The notes: a model not told the origin generated them from the sequence alone. Positions 26,160-35,814 are shown, numbered from the stretch's first letter. The stretch: DNA of 64,000 nucleotides from Coralloluteibacterium stylophorae (GCF_018122625.2 NZ_JAGQFT020000007.1:124001-188000); one strand, 5' to 3'. Numbers and translations are program-made.

Positions 26160-26500
26160 GGATGACCTCCTTGGGTTGTGCTGGAAACACGAACGCCCCG
26201 GCCGTCACGGCACGGGGCGCTGTTCGTCTACGCGGGGAAATACCCGACCGTTGCGGGGCCTTCCTGTCTGCATGCAGGCACGCGGCCTGATCGTGGGACG
26301 GTGGCTTCGGTGGCTCGAATGCTCATCGGCACAGGCTCGGGATCGGGCCCAGGCGACCGCCTGGAATTCGACCCTACTCCCGCCCGGAAGGCCTGGGCAA
26401 GCCACGGCGACGAACGGATTCAGACCCCGTGGAGCTTCGGCACAATCTCGTTAAATGCAGCTAAATCAATGCGTTACACATGAGCAATTCACGCCGCGGC
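26160..26500. other. 341-base intergenic region with leader hairpin and AT-rich island
   Basis: No convincing gene. Next to the YdcH-family gene lies its ribosome-binding site and, at about 26189-26228, an imperfect GC-rich hairpin (GCCCCG/CGGGGC core) in the transcribed leader. At about 26445-26495 the composition drops sharply in GC relative to the surroundings (AAATGCAGCTAAATCAATG), which is where promoters would be expected; no good -35/-10 pair was found on either strand. The rest shows no pattern I recognise. Confidence 0.5.
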
Positions 26501-27166
26501 TCACGGCTCCGACGACGGCGGCGGCTCTTCATCGACGGACGGAGCGTCGTCGACCGGCTGCGCCAGCGAGGCTGCCAGCTCGGCCTCCTTGCGTGCGAGT
26601 TCGGCCTCGCGCTGCCGCGCCTGCGCAAGACGCCGCGCCTGCGCGGCCTCGGCCGAGGCGGCCTGCGCGCGCAGGGTGGCGTCGTCCAGTGCGGACTGGC
26701 CTTCCAGCGCCATCTGCCGCAGGCGCTCGGCCTCCTCCTGCTGCGCGAGGCTCTGCAACCGGAGCTGCTCGATCTCGCGCCGCGCGCGCTCCGCTTCCGC
26801 GCGCGTGGCCTGCAGCACGATGCGGTCGTGCTCGCGCTCCAGCTGCATCAGCTGGGCCTGCGCCAGTTCCGCCTGCGCGGCGACCTGTGCGGCCTCGACG
26901 CGGCGCCGCGCCACATAGAGCGCGTGCTCGCGCGAGCGGTCGTCGGCCGCGTCCAGCGCCGTCAGCGCCTCGCGCGCGCGGTAGCGCTCGATGGCGGCGT
27001 AGTCTCCGAGCGAAGGATCCTGGTCCAGGGCCTGGAGCTGCACGCGCAGCTCGGCGGGTCCGGCCGGCGCCGCCTCCACGACCGGAGCGACGCCCTGCGC
27101 TCTCGCGCCCGGCGCCACCGACAGCACCAGCAGACCGGCGGCGATCGCCGCGATGCCGATACGCAT
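26501..27166 (-). CDS. Secreted coiled-coil protein, DUF4398-associated
   Basis: 221 residues from ATG 27166 with GGGGGAG 6 bases upstream. A signal peptide (about residues 1-22, ending ARAQ) is followed by an almost wholly helical, Ala/Gln/Glu/Arg-rich region (about 45-200) with heptad-like spacing, and an acidic Pro-rich tail. It is a periplasmic coiled-coil protein of unknown function. It follows the lipoprotein gene at 27169-27552 after only 2 bases. Similar pairs often end in an OmpA domain; none is present here. Confidence 0.7.
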   Translation of the reverse strand: MRIGIAAIAAGLLVLSVAPGARAQGVAPVVEAAPAGPAELRVQLQALDQDPSLGDYAAIERYRAREALTALDAADDRSREHALYVARRRVEAAQVAAQAELAQAQLMQLEREHDRIVLQATRAEAERARREIEQLRLQSLAQQEEAERLRQMALEGQSALDDATLRAQAASAEAAQARRLAQARQREAELARKEAELAASLAQPVDDAPSVDEEPPPSSEP

Positions 27167-27168
27167 GT

Positions 27169-27552
27169 TCACTCCCCCAGTTCGTTCAGACGGGCGCGCA
27201 GCCGCGCGTTCTCGGCGCTCTCCGCACGCACCTTCGCGCTCGCCACCGCGAGCCGCCCGCGTGCCACGGCGAGTTCCGCCGCGGCCTCGGCCTCGCGGGC
27301 GAGCTGCCCGGCCTCGACGTAGTCGCCGGACGCGTTCGCGCTCTGCGCCGCCGAGAGCCGCTCGCGCGCATCGGCGATGACCTCCGGCGCATGCTGGTCG
27401 GCATCGGCGCGACTCGCCGCGAGCACGGCCGCCTCGGCGGCACCGAGCTCCGCCGTCGGCGGCGGAACGGTGGCGCAGGAAGCGAGCAGCAGTGCACACA
27501 ACCCGGCCGCAAGCCCCGCCAGCCGATGGATTTTTAAGGTCGGAACTGTCAT
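27169..27552 (-). CDS. DUF4398-type lipoprotein
   Basis: 127 residues from ATG 27552. A lipoprotein signal ends LLASC near residue 26. The mature part begins PPPTAELGAAEAAV and contains a helical stretch with APEVIADARERLSAAQSANASGDYVEAGQLAREAEAAAELA, cut here only by description: the HAPE...AR.KL..A.....DY..A..LA.QA..DA.LA pattern is that of DUF4398, envelope proteins thought to sit near peptidoglycan. It forms an operon with the coiled-coil gene downstream. Function unknown. Confidence 0.78.
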   Translation of the reverse strand: MTVPTLKIHRLAGLAAGLCALLLASCATVPPPTAELGAAEAAVLAASRADADQHAPEVIADARERLSAAQSANASGDYVEAGQLAREAEAAAELAVARGRLAVASAKVRAESAENARLRARLNELGE

Positions 27553-27651
27553 AAGAATCGCCGGTGTCCGCGTGTCGAGACCGCGGCTATTGTGTGAATC
27601 CCGCCGTGCCCTTGCAATGAAGGTATACGGCGGCTCAAGGGGATCGTGCGC

Positions 27652-28776
27652 ATGGACATCGGCTACTTCCTGAAGCTGATGACGGAAAAGAACGCCTCGG
27701 ACATGTTCCTGTCCACCGGCGCTCCGGTTTACATCAAGGTCGAAGGCAAGCTCTACCCGCTGGGCAGCACCGGGCTGCCGCCGGGCATGGTCAAGAAGAT
27801 CGCCTATTCGCTGATGGACGAGGGCCAGGTGCCCGTGTTCGAGCGCGATCTCGAGTTCAACATGGCCATCGCGGTCAAGGACGCCGGCCGCTTCCGCGTC
27901 AACGTGTTCAAGCAGCGCGGTGAGGTCGGCATGGTGATCCGCGCGATCAAGTACGAGATCCCCTCGATCGAGCAGCTCAAGCTGCCGGAGATCCTGAAGG
28001 ACATCGTCGACGAACCGCGTGGCCTGGTCCTGGTGGTCGGCTCCACCGGTTCCGGCAAGTCGACGACGCTGGCGTCGATGATCGACCACCGCAACGCGAC
28101 CAAGACCGGGCACATCCTCACCATCGAGGACCCGATCGAATACCTGCACCGGCACAAGAAGTCGCTGGTCAACCAGCGCGAGGTCGGCCTCGACACCCAT
28201 GCCTTCCACAACGCGCTGAAGAACGCGATGCGCGAGGCGCCCGACGTCATCCTGATCGGCGAGATCCTGGACGCCACGACGATGGAGTCGGCGATCTCCT
28301 TCGCCGAGACCGGGCACCTGTGCCTGGCCACGCTGCACTCCAACAACGCCGACCAGACGCTGGAGCGCATCCTCAACTTCTTCCCGGAATCGGCGCACAA
28401 GAACGTACTGATGAACCTGGCGCTGAACCTGCGCGCGGTGATCAGCCTGCGCCTGGTCGAGGGCATCAGCGGCAAGCGCCTGCCGGCCACCGAGATCCTG
28501 ATCAACACCCCGCTGATCCGCGACCTGATCCGCCGCGGTCAGATCCACGAGGTCAAGGAGGCGATGGACAAGTCGCTGCAGGAAGGCATGCACACCTTCG
28601 ACCAGTCGCTCTACCGCCTCTACAAGGACGGCAAGATCGAGCTGGAGGAGGCGCTGCGCAAGGCCGACTCGCGCGACGGGCTGGCGCTGAAGATCCGCCT
28701 CACCGAGGGTGGCTCCGGCGAAGAGGATCCCTACGCCGACACCTTCGGCAACTCCGACAACTCGCTGCAGTACTGA
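27652..28776 (+). CDS. pilU: Type IV pilus retraction ATPase PilU
   Basis: 374 residues. ATG 27652 is preferred over GTG 27646, because AAGGGGA at 27637-27643 is 8 bases before the ATG but only 2 before the GTG. Walker A GSTGSGKSTT lies at residues ~130-139, and the Asp/His boxes appear as IEDPIEYLHRH and ATLHSNNADQTLERI. The GEILDATTMESAISFAETGH segment and the C-terminal acidic tail match PilU rather than PilT. PilU works with PilT to retract pili. pilT is often next door but is not in this window. Confidence 0.93.
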   Translation: MDIGYFLKLMTEKNASDMFLSTGAPVYIKVEGKLYPLGSTGLPPGMVKKIAYSLMDEGQVPVFERDLEFNMAIAVKDAGRFRVNVFKQRGEVGMVIRAIKYEIPSIEQLKLPEILKDIVDEPRGLVLVVGSTGSGKSTTLASMIDHRNATKTGHILTIEDPIEYLHRHKKSLVNQREVGLDTHAFHNALKNAMREAPDVILIGEILDATTMESAISFAETGHLCLATLHSNNADQTLERILNFFPESAHKNVLMNLALNLRAVISLRLVEGISGKRLPATEILINTPLIRDLIRRGQIHEVKEAMDKSLQEGMHTFDQSLYRLYKDGKIELEEALRKADSRDGLALKIRLTEGGSGEEDPYADTFGNSDNSLQY

Positions 28777-28797
28777 TCTCGATCGGCGCGCTTCGGC

Positions 28798-29469
28798 TCA
28801 GGCGGCCGGCGCGTCCGGCTGCGCCTCGGGCCGCGCCGCGGCGAACTCGGGCAGCGCCATGCAGTTGGCCTCGATGCGCGCGACGTTCGGGAACGGCGCG
28901 AGGTCGACGCCGAAGCGGCGCGCGTTGTAGACCTGCGGGACCAGACAGCAGTCGGCCAGGCCCGGCGCCTCGCCGTCGCAGAAGCGGCCGGTGGAAGGAT
29001 GGTCGGCGAGCAGCGCCTCCAGCGCGGCGAAGCCCTCGAGCAGCCAGTGCCGGATCCACAGCTCGCGCTCGGCCTGCGGCACCGACCACTCGCCTTCCAG
29101 GAACTGCAGCACGCGCAGGTTGTTGAGCGGATGCATGTCGCTGGCGACGAGCTGCGCCAGCGCGCGCACGCGCGCCCGGTCGCGGCTGCGCGCGGGCAGC
29201 AGCGGCGGCGCGGGCCAGGTCTCGTCGATGTATTCGATGATCGCCAGCGACTGCCGGAACACGCGCTCGCCGTGCAGCAGCGTCGGCACCACCCCCTGCG
29301 GGTTGATCCCGCGGTAGGCCGGCGCATGCTGCTGCCCGCCGTCGCGGACCAGGTGCACCGGCTCGATGGCGTACTCGAGCCCCTTGAGGTTGAGCGCGAT
29401 GCGGACGCGGTAGGCGGCGCTGGAGCGCCAGTACGAGTACAGCGTCAGGGGCGCGGCAGCGGCATTCAC
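28798..29469 (-). CDS. maiA: Maleylacetoacetate isomerase (zeta-class GST)
   Basis: 223 residues from GTG 29469. The thioredoxin-like N-terminal domain has LYSYWRSSAAYRVRIALNLKG with the zeta-class active-site SSxxxR, followed by GINPQGVVPTLL and QSLAIIEYIDE. The all-helical C-terminal domain contains the LADCCLVPQVYNARRF segment typical of MaiA. It isomerises maleylacetoacetate to fumarylacetoacetate with glutathione in tyrosine/homogentisate breakdown. The fumarylacetoacetase-family gene 94 bases upstream supplies the next step. Maleylpyruvate isomerase is the alternative if the pathway is gentisate. Confidence 0.88.
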   Translation of the reverse strand: MNAAAAPLTLYSYWRSSAAYRVRIALNLKGLEYAIEPVHLVRDGGQQHAPAYRGINPQGVVPTLLHGERVFRQSLAIIEYIDETWPAPPLLPARSRDRARVRALAQLVASDMHPLNNLRVLQFLEGEWSVPQAERELWIRHWLLEGFAALEALLADHPSTGRFCDGEAPGLADCCLVPQVYNARRFGVDLAPFPNVARIEANCMALPEFAAARPEAQPDAPAA

Positions 29470-29563
29470 GTCGGTCTCGGCTCCGGTTCCGGCACATGCC
29501 GGCGAACCCTCGACGGTAGCGGCTGGACGCAGCCGCGGGAAGGCCGCATCCCGGCCCGGAGGA

Positions 29564-30544
29564 TCAGGCGCGCACGATCTGCTGATCGATGGCGCCGAAG
29601 ATGCTGGCGCCGGCGTCGTCGAGCATCTCGATGCGCACGCGGTCGCCGAAGGCCAGGAACGGGGTCTGCGGCGCGCCCTGCTCGAGCGTCTCGACGGTGC
29701 GCTTCTCGGCGAAGCACGAGGCGCCGAGTGCGGTGTCCTGGTTGGCGACCGTGCCGGAGCCGACCAGGGTGCCCGCGGAGAGCGGACGCGTCTTGGCCGC
29801 GTGCGCGACGAGCTGGGCGAAGTCGAACTGCATGTCGACGCCGGCCTCCGGCGCACCGAACCACTCGCCGTTGACGTGGGTCAGCATCGCGCGGTGCAGC
29901 TTGCAGCCGCGCCAGGCGTCGCCCAGTTCGTCCGGGGTCACGAACACCGGCGACAGCGCCGAGCGCGGCTTGGACTGCAGGAAGCCAAAGCCCTTGGCCA
30001 GCTCGGCCGGGATCAGGTTGCGCAGCGACACGTCGTTGACCAGGCCGACCAGCTGGATGTGGCCGCTGGCGCGCTCCGGCGACACGCCCATCGGCACGTC
30101 GTCGGTGACGACCAGGACCTCGGCCTCGAGATCGATGCCGTAGCCGGCATCCGCGACCAGCACCGGATCGCGCGGGGCGATGAAGCCGGCGCTGGTCGCC
30201 TGGTACATCAGCGGATCGGTGTAGAAGCTCTCCGGCACCTCGGCGCCGCGGGCGCGGCGCACGCGCTCCACGTGCGGCAGGTAGGCGCTGCCGTCGACGA
30301 ACTCGTAGGCGCGTGGCAGCGGCGCGGCAAGCGCCTCCATGTCGAGGTCGAAGGCATCCTCGGCCTCGCCCGCCACCAGCCGCTCGTAGAGCGTGTTGAG
30401 ACGCGGCGCGAGGTTGGACCAGTTCTCCAGCGCGCGCTGCAGCGTGTCGGCGATGCCGGTCGCGCGCACGGCGCGCGCGAGATCGCGGCTGACCACCACC
30501 AGGGTGCCATCGCGGCCGCCTTCCTTCAGGGAACCCAGCTTCAT
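29564..30544 (-). CDS. Fumarylacetoacetate hydrolase family protein
   Basis: 326 residues from ATG 30544 (MKLGSLKEGGRDGTLVVVSRD). C-terminal FAH fold: YGIDLEAEVLVVTDDVP carries metal ligands, then GLVNDVSLRN and KPRSALSPVFVTPDELG, and the GTLVGSGTVANQD segment near the end. It hydrolyses fumarylacetoacetate to fumarate and acetoacetate, or a related 2-keto acid. It probably forms an operon with maiA downstream. The N-terminal extension is of the kind found in bacterial enzymes of ~330 residues. hmgA and hppD are not in the window. Confidence 0.85.
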   Translation of the reverse strand: MKLGSLKEGGRDGTLVVVSRDLARAVRATGIADTLQRALENWSNLAPRLNTLYERLVAGEAEDAFDLDMEALAAPLPRAYEFVDGSAYLPHVERVRRARGAEVPESFYTDPLMYQATSAGFIAPRDPVLVADAGYGIDLEAEVLVVTDDVPMGVSPERASGHIQLVGLVNDVSLRNLIPAELAKGFGFLQSKPRSALSPVFVTPDELGDAWRGCKLHRAMLTHVNGEWFGAPEAGVDMQFDFAQLVAHAAKTRPLSAGTLVGSGTVANQDTALGASCFAEKRTVETLEQGAPQTPFLAFGDRVRIEMLDDAGASIFGAIDQQIVRA

Positions 30545-30651
30545 TCGCTCAAGACCTCCATGACGATGTGCGGAGGCCGGATCAGGACGCCCGGACCGCA
30601 CCGGGCCGGCGATTGTAGCCATACCGCGCCGCGGCGTGCCGCAATGCGGCC

Positions 30652-33396
30652 TCAGCCCGACGCGAGCCCGGTGCGACGCTCCAGGCCCTGCAGGTCCGCC
30701 AGGGCCGGCGTCTGCGGCAGGAGCAGGCGGCGCAGCACCGGCGCGGCCCGCTCGATCTCCATGCGTGCGTCGTCGATCCGCGCCGCGGCCAGCAGCGCCC
30801 TGGCGTAGTCCAGCCGCCACTGCGCCGTGCGCACGTGCATTTCGCCGAGGTCCTGCGCGGCAGTGGCCACCACCGCGCGCCACTGCGCCACGGCATCGGC
30901 GGTTGCGCCGTCGCGCGCGCTGGCCAGTTGCGCGGCCACGACGTCGCGACGCAGCCGCAGCGGCGCGCTCTCCGCCAGGACGGGGCTCGCCGCGAGACCG
31001 GCGAGCGCGCGCTCCGCGGCATCGGGATGCGCGTCGAGCAGTTCGAGTTCGGCGAGGCTGATGCGGGTGATGACCGTGTCCGGGTTGTCCTCGCCGTGGA
31101 GCGCGAGCCAGTCGTCCAGCGCGGCCTCCAGCATCGGCCGCGCCTGCGCGACCCGTGCGGTGCGCATCAGCAGGCGGGCGAGGTTCGCCCGTGCCCGGAC
31201 CACCGCCGGCGCCGTCTCCTCGAGGTGGCGGCGACGCAGTTCGAGCGAACGCCGGTAGCCCTCTTCCGCACCCGCCAGGTCGCCGCGCATCTCCAGCAGG
31301 CTCGCGAGGTTGTTCGCGAACACCGCCTGGTCGAGGGTATCGGCGCCGTTGACCGCGGCGTCCATCGCGATCGCCGCGCGGTACTCCTGCTCGGACGCGT
31401 CGTAGTCGCCCTCGTCCTGCAGCACGCTGGCCAGCTCGCCGTGCAGGTCTGCCGCGCGGCTGCTGTCGGCGCCGTGCACGCGCTCGGTGATGGTCAGGCA
31501 CTCGCGCAGGATGTCGCCGGCCTCGGCATAGCGGCCCTGGCGGGCGAGCGTGACACCGAGACCGCGCAGGCCGTTGGCGTATTCGTAGCTCAGCGTGCCG
31601 GCGGCGGCGCGCTTGATCGCCAGGGCCTCGCGGTACAGCGCTTCGGCCTCGGCGAGGCGGCCTCGGCGCGAGGCGAGCTGGCCGAGGTTGTGCAGCGTCG
31701 CGGAAGTCTCCAGACCACGCGGACCGATCACCTCGCGGCGCAGTGCCAGCGCACTCTCGAGTGCCGCCTGCGCGGCATCAAGGTCGCCCGAGGACTGGTA
31801 CGCAAGTCCGAGCGTGTTGAGGGATTCGGCATGCAGCGCGGGATCCCGATCGCCGCGCAGACGGTCTGCATGCTCCGCCGCGGCGACCGCATCCGCGCCG
31901 TGCCCTGCGTTGGCCAGCATCACCGCCTGATGGCTCAGCGCCTCGGCCGCGATCAGCCGGGCCTCGCGGCTACCGTCGCGGGCCACCTCGGCCGCTTCCC
32001 GGAACAGGCCGTTGGCGCGCTCGGTCTCGCCCAGGTTGTTGTAGGCCTCGGCAAGTGTATCGAGCAGGCGTGCGCGCAGCAGCGGGTCCGACACGAGCTC
32101 CCGCCCGATCCGGATCGACGCCTGGTCGAGGACGTCGCGCGCCTCGATCCGCTCGGCGCCCGCGGCGCCACGACCGCGCGGATCGGCCGCCTCGAAGGCG
32201 GCGACGAGGAAGTCGCTCACCTCCTGCGCGACGCGCGCCTCGGCTTCCGCCCGCGCGCGCTCGGCGTCGAGACGCCAGACGAAGGTCCCCACGAGGGCGA
32301 CGAAGACGGCCGCCGCGGCCGCGCCGCGCCAGCGCCGCCGCAGCGAGCGGCGCATTCGGTATCCCGGCGTCGCCGGACGCGCGCGCACCGGCAGGTGCCG
32401 GCGGTGGCGTTCGAGGTCGGCAGCGAAGGCCTCGACGCTGGGATAGCGATCCTCGGCCTCGGGCCGGCAGGCGCGCGCGCAGATCGCATCGAGGTCGCCG
32501 CGCAGGCGGCGCTTCAGGCGTCCATCCTCTGCCAGCGCGCTCGGTGCCGGCACGGCGTTCCCGTCCGGATGCGCCCTGCGTCCGGCCAGCAGCTCGACCA
32601 GGATCACGCCGAGGCTGTAGACGTCGCTGGCGGCCTGCGGCCGATGTCCGGCCCGCTGCTCCGGACTGGCGTAGCCCGGGGTGCCGTAGCCACCCGCTCC
32701 CGACGCGTCGTCCTGCATGCGGGCGATGCCGAAATCCAGCAGCACCGGCTCGCCGTCCTCGCGCACCAGGATGTTGCTGGGCTTGAGGTCGCAGTGCACG
32801 ACCAGGCGCTGGTGCGCGGCCTGCACCGCGCGGCAGATGCGCAGCATCATGTCCACGCAGGCGTCCAGCGGACGCGCCGCCTGTCCGCGCCAGGCATCGA
32901 GCGTGCGACCGGCGATGTACTCCATGACCAGGTAGGGCTGCCCGGCGGGCGTGGTGCCGCCGTCGTAGAGACGGGCGATGTTGGGATGCTGCAGGTCGGC
33001 CAGGATCTGCCGCTCGCCCGCGAGCCGCTCCGACGCGCCGGGGCTGGCGATGCCGCGCAGCAGCTTGATCGCGACGCGGTGCCGGTAGAGGCGGTCGTCG
33101 CGCTCGGCGACGAAGACCGTGCCCATCCCGCCGGCACCGAGCCGCTCGACCAGGCGCCAGACGCCGAGCCGGTCGCCGACCGCGAGCTCGGTCTCCGGAA
33201 GGCTCGCCATCAGCTCCCCCAGCGGGGCCACCGCACGCTGCAGGCTGACGGTCTGCGCCTCCAGCAGTTCGAGCACCCGCGCCGCCACCTGCGGATCGGC
33301 GTCGAGCTCGGCCAGCCGCGCCCGCCACGCCGAAGGCGGCAGGTCGCAGAGCGCCTCGAACAGGTCGCGTACCGTGTTCGGGGCCGCCGCGCTCAT
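30652..33396 (-). CDS. Transmembrane serine/threonine protein kinase with TPR domain
   Basis: 914 residues from ATG 33396. A kinase domain spans ~82-335: glycine loop LGAGGMGTVF, ATP lysine in VAIKLL (Lys111), catalytic HCDLKPSN (Asp203) and DFGIARM (221-223). One membrane helix lies at ~359-375. The remaining ~530 residues are tetratricopeptide repeats, presumably periplasmic. The residue before the catalytic Asp is Cys instead of Arg, so it is a non-RD kinase and may not need activation-loop phosphorylation. Targets are unknown; it is a single gene with 84 to 107 bases to its neighbours. Confidence 0.88.
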   Translation of the reverse strand: MSAAAPNTVRDLFEALCDLPPSAWRARLAELDADPQVAARVLELLEAQTVSLQRAVAPLGELMASLPETELAVGDRLGVWRLVERLGAGGMGTVFVAERDDRLYRHRVAIKLLRGIASPGASERLAGERQILADLQHPNIARLYDGGTTPAGQPYLVMEYIAGRTLDAWRGQAARPLDACVDMMLRICRAVQAAHQRLVVHCDLKPSNILVREDGEPVLLDFGIARMQDDASGAGGYGTPGYASPEQRAGHRPQAASDVYSLGVILVELLAGRRAHPDGNAVPAPSALAEDGRLKRRLRGDLDAICARACRPEAEDRYPSVEAFAADLERHRRHLPVRARPATPGYRMRRSLRRRWRGAAAAAVFVALVGTFVWRLDAERARAEAEARVAQEVSDFLVAAFEAADPRGRGAAGAERIEARDVLDQASIRIGRELVSDPLLRARLLDTLAEAYNNLGETERANGLFREAAEVARDGSREARLIAAEALSHQAVMLANAGHGADAVAAAEHADRLRGDRDPALHAESLNTLGLAYQSSGDLDAAQAALESALALRREVIGPRGLETSATLHNLGQLASRRGRLAEAEALYREALAIKRAAAGTLSYEYANGLRGLGVTLARQGRYAEAGDILRECLTITERVHGADSSRAADLHGELASVLQDEGDYDASEQEYRAAIAMDAAVNGADTLDQAVFANNLASLLEMRGDLAGAEEGYRRSLELRRRHLEETAPAVVRARANLARLLMRTARVAQARPMLEAALDDWLALHGEDNPDTVITRISLAELELLDAHPDAAERALAGLAASPVLAESAPLRLRRDVVAAQLASARDGATADAVAQWRAVVATAAQDLGEMHVRTAQWRLDYARALLAAARIDDARMEIERAAPVLRRLLLPQTPALADLQGLERRTGLASG

Positions 33397-33556
33397 CGCC
33401 GCGGTCCCGGTACGTGCGTGCAGATTCCCGCGCCCGCCCACCCGCGGTCGCACCGCGGCTGCGACATGACGATCATCGGGCCCTCCCCAAGGCGCGCGCT
33501 GACGAAGTTCCTGTTTAGCGCAGGAAGCGGGCGGCTGTCTGCGCCGGCCGTTGCAC

Positions 33557-33589
33557 AAAAAAAGGCCTCCGATCGCTCGGAGGCCTTTT
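33557..33589 (-). terminator. Rho-independent terminator after tRNA-Gln
   Basis: A 13-base perfect stem (AAAAGGCCTCCGA / TCGGAGGCCTTTT, loop TCGC). On the minus strand it is followed by a run of seven T (33557-33563). It lies 6 bases after the tRNA CCA end and would also act partly in the other direction. Confidence 0.92.
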
Positions 33590-33595
33590 CGAACG

Positions 33596-33669
33596 TGGCA
33601 GGGGAACTAGGATTCGAACCTAGATTGACGGAGTCAGAGTCCGTTGTCCTACCATTAGACGATTCCCCT
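33596..33669 (-). tRNA. tRNA-Gln (CTG)
   Basis: A complete 74-base cloverleaf with encoded CCA. Acceptor stem AGGGGAA/TTCCCCT, D arm with TAATGGTAG loop, anticodon stem ACGGA/TCCGT with loop CTCTGAC giving anticodon CTG, T arm CTAGG-TTCGAAT-CCTAG. It lies downstream of rplM-rpsI on the same strand with its own terminator. Confidence 0.97.
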
Positions 33670-33683
33670 ACTGGAAAACCTTG

Positions 33684-33710
33684 GCGCCGGCGCTCTGACC
33701 CTGCCGGCGC
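33684..33710 (-). terminator. Candidate terminator between rpsI and tRNA-Gln
   Basis: GCGCCGGC and GCCGGCGC pair across an 11-base loop just after rpsI on the minus strand, followed by CAAGGTTTT. The stem is short and the T tract weak, so read-through into the tRNA is possible. Confidence 0.35.
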
Positions 33711-33720
33711 TGCAGCGCGA

Positions 33721-34116
33721 TCAGCGCTTGGAGAACTGGGTCGCGCGACGTGCCTTGTGCAGACCGACCTTCTTGCGCTCCACCTCACGGGCGTCGCGGG
33801 TCATGTAGCCGGCGCGGCGCAGATCGGACTTGAGCGTGTCATTGTACTCGACCAGCGCGCGGGCGATACCCAGGCGGATGGCGCCGGCCTGGCCGGTGCT
33901 GCCGCCGCCGGCGACGGTGACGTTGATGTCGAACTTGTCGCTCATCTCGGTCAGCTCGAGCGGCTGGCGCACGATCATGCGCGCGGTCTCGCGACCGAAG
34001 AACTGGTCGAGCGGGCGCTGGTTGACGGTGATCTTGCCTTCGCCGCCGGCCTTGATGAAGACGCGGGCGGTGGAGGACTTGCGACGGCCGGTGCCGTAGA
34101 ACTGCTGGGTTGCCAT
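33721..34116 (-). CDS. rpsI: 30S ribosomal protein S9
   Basis: 131 residues, full length. It begins [20 protein letters not shown] and ends with the conserved basic [11 protein letters not shown] tail that reaches the ribosomal P site. [21 protein letters not shown] is the family core. It forms the usual two-gene operon with rplM, 26 bases after that gene. No anomalies. Confidence 0.98.
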   Translation of the reverse strand: MATQQFYGTGRRKSSTARVFIKAGGEGKITVNQRPLDQFFGRETARMIVRQPLELTEMSDKFDINVTVAGGGSTGQAGAIRLGIARALVEYNDTLKSDLRRAGYMTRDAREVERKKVGLHKARRATQFSKR

Positions 34117-34142
34117 GTCGTAGAGAACCTGATCGCTATCGC

Positions 34143-34571
34143 TTAGATGTCCAGCGCCTGCGGCTGCTGGGCGGCATGCGGATGCTCGGAACCGCCGTAG
34201 ACCTTGAGCTTGCGGTACATCGCACGGCCGAGCGGGTTCTTGGGCAGCATACCCTTGACCGCGATCTCGATCACGCGCTCCGGGTGCTTGTCCAGCGCCT
34301 GCTGCAGCGACTCGGTCTTGAGGTTGCCGATGTAGCCGGTGAAGCGGTGGTACTTCTTGTCCTGCAGCTTGTTGCCGGTCACGTGGATCTTGTCCGCGTT
34401 GATCACGACGATGTAGTCGCCGGTGTCGACGTGCGGGGTGTAGACCGGCTTGTGCTTGCCGCGCAGACGGCGTGCCAGCTCCGAGGCCAGACGGCCGAGC
34501 GTCTTGCCGGAGGCGTCGACCAGGTACCAGTCGCGCTGCACGGTTTCCGACTTGGCGGTGAAAGTCTTCAT
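34143..34571 (-). CDS. rplM: 50S ribosomal protein L13
   Basis: 142 residues, the same length as the Escherichia coli protein. [37 protein letters not shown] and [19 protein letters not shown] are the family blocks. It is the first gene of the rplM-rpsI operon. The divergent Fe-S protein gene begins 113 bases away, so the rplM promoter lies in that interval. Confidence 0.98.
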   Translation of the reverse strand: MKTFTAKSETVQRDWYLVDASGKTLGRLASELARRLRGKHKPVYTPHVDTGDYIVVINADKIHVTGNKLQDKKYHRFTGYIGNLKTESLQQALDKHPERVIEIAVKGMLPKNPLGRAMYRKLKVYGGSEHPHAAQQPQALDI

Positions 34572-34683
34572 GACGGTTCCAACAACGTAGAAGTGGGACG
34601 CGGGACAGCAAAGAAGCGGAATGATAGCCGGCACGGCCGGTCGTCCGCAAGTCACCGAGCCGGCAATGTTAGCATCCGCGCCG

Positions 34684-35814
34684 ATGGAAATGCACGCGCC
34701 TGCAGCCACGATGCCCGTCGATCCGCTGCAGGCCCTGGCGGCGCAGTGCGTACAGTGCGGGCTGTGCCTGCCGCACTGCCCCACCTATGCGCTGGAGCGG
34801 ACCGAGGCGGAAGGCCCGCGCGGCCGCATCGCCTACGTGCGCGGCCTGGCGTCCGGCGATCTGGCGCCCACGGTCGCGGGCGACCGCCATCTCGACCACT
34901 GCCTCGGCTGCCGACGCTGCGAGACCGCCTGCCCCGCGGGGGTGCGCTTCGGCGCGCTGCTGCTGGCCGCGCGCAGCCGGCAGCGCCAACGCCGGGCGCC
35001 GCCCTGGCGCCAGCGCCTGCTCGAGGCGATGGCCGCGCGACCGCGATGGCTCGGCGGCCTGATGCGGCTGTACCGGCGCGTGGCGCCGCTGTTGCCGCGC
35101 CGGGCGCGACCGCTGCCGGTCCCGCCGCCGGCGCCGCGCGGGACCGACTGGCCGCGTGGCGGCGGGCACGCGATCTTCCTCGGCTGCGTCGCCCGTACCT
35201 ACGACGGCGAGGTCGCCGACGCCCTGCGCCTGCTGGCCGCCCGCGCCGGGCTGGCGCTCGGCCGTCCACAGGCACAGACCTGCTGCGGCGCGCTGCACGC
35301 CCATGCCGGCGACGACGCCACGGCGGCGCGCCTGGCCGCGACCAACCGCGCCGCCTTCGCCGGCTGCGGCGAGATCCTCACCACCGCGAGCGGCTGCCAT
35401 GAAGCCGTGGCGGCGGCGCTCGGCCCGGGCCGCACGAGCGATGCGCTGGTGTTCCTCGCGCGGCACGCCGACGCCCTGCGGTTCCGTCCCGCCGCCACGC
35501 GCGTGGCGCTGCACCTGCCCTGCACCCAGCACCGGCTCGCCGGCAGCGTCGCCGCCACCCGCACGCTCCTGGCACGCGTGCCCGACCTCGAGGTCGTGGA
35601 CCTGCCGCAGGGCTGCTGCGGTGCCGCCGGCAGCGCCATGCTGCTGCGGCCCGAGCGCGCCGCCGACCTGCGCGCGCCGCTCCTCCACGGCCTCGCCGCA
35701 TCCGGGGCGACTACACTGTTGAGCGCCAACATCGGCTGCCGGCTGCACCTGGCCAATGCGGCGGACGTGCCGGTCCGGCATCCCATCGCCTTCCTCGCCG
35801 AGCACCTGCAATGA
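34684..35814 (+). CDS. (Fe-S)-binding oxidoreductase subunit, GlcF-like
   Basis: 376 residues from ATG 34684 (ATG 34711 is possible). Two [4Fe-4S] motifs, [12 protein letters not shown] near residue 20 and [14 protein letters not shown] near 73, are followed by two CCG domains ([10 protein letters not shown] and [10 protein letters not shown]), the layout of the glycolate oxidase iron-sulfur subunit and related LutA/GlpC proteins. It is shorter than GlcF (over 400 residues), and glcD/glcE are not adjacent, so the substrate is uncertain. It overlaps coq7 by 4 bases (ATGA), implying co-expression. Confidence 0.82.
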   Translation: MEMHAPAATMPVDPLQALAAQCVQCGLCLPHCPTYALERTEAEGPRGRIAYVRGLASGDLAPTVAGDRHLDHCLGCRRCETACPAGVRFGALLLAARSRQRQRRAPPWRQRLLEAMAARPRWLGGLMRLYRRVAPLLPRRARPLPVPPPAPRGTDWPRGGGHAIFLGCVARTYDGEVADALRLLAARAGLALGRPQAQTCCGALHAHAGDDATAARLAATNRAAFAGCGEILTTASGCHEAVAAALGPGRTSDALVFLARHADALRFRPAATRVALHLPCTQHRLAGSVAATRTLLARVPDLEVVDLPQGCCGAAGSAMLLRPERAADLRAPLLHGLAASGATTLLSANIGCRLHLANAADVPVRHPIAFLAEHLQ

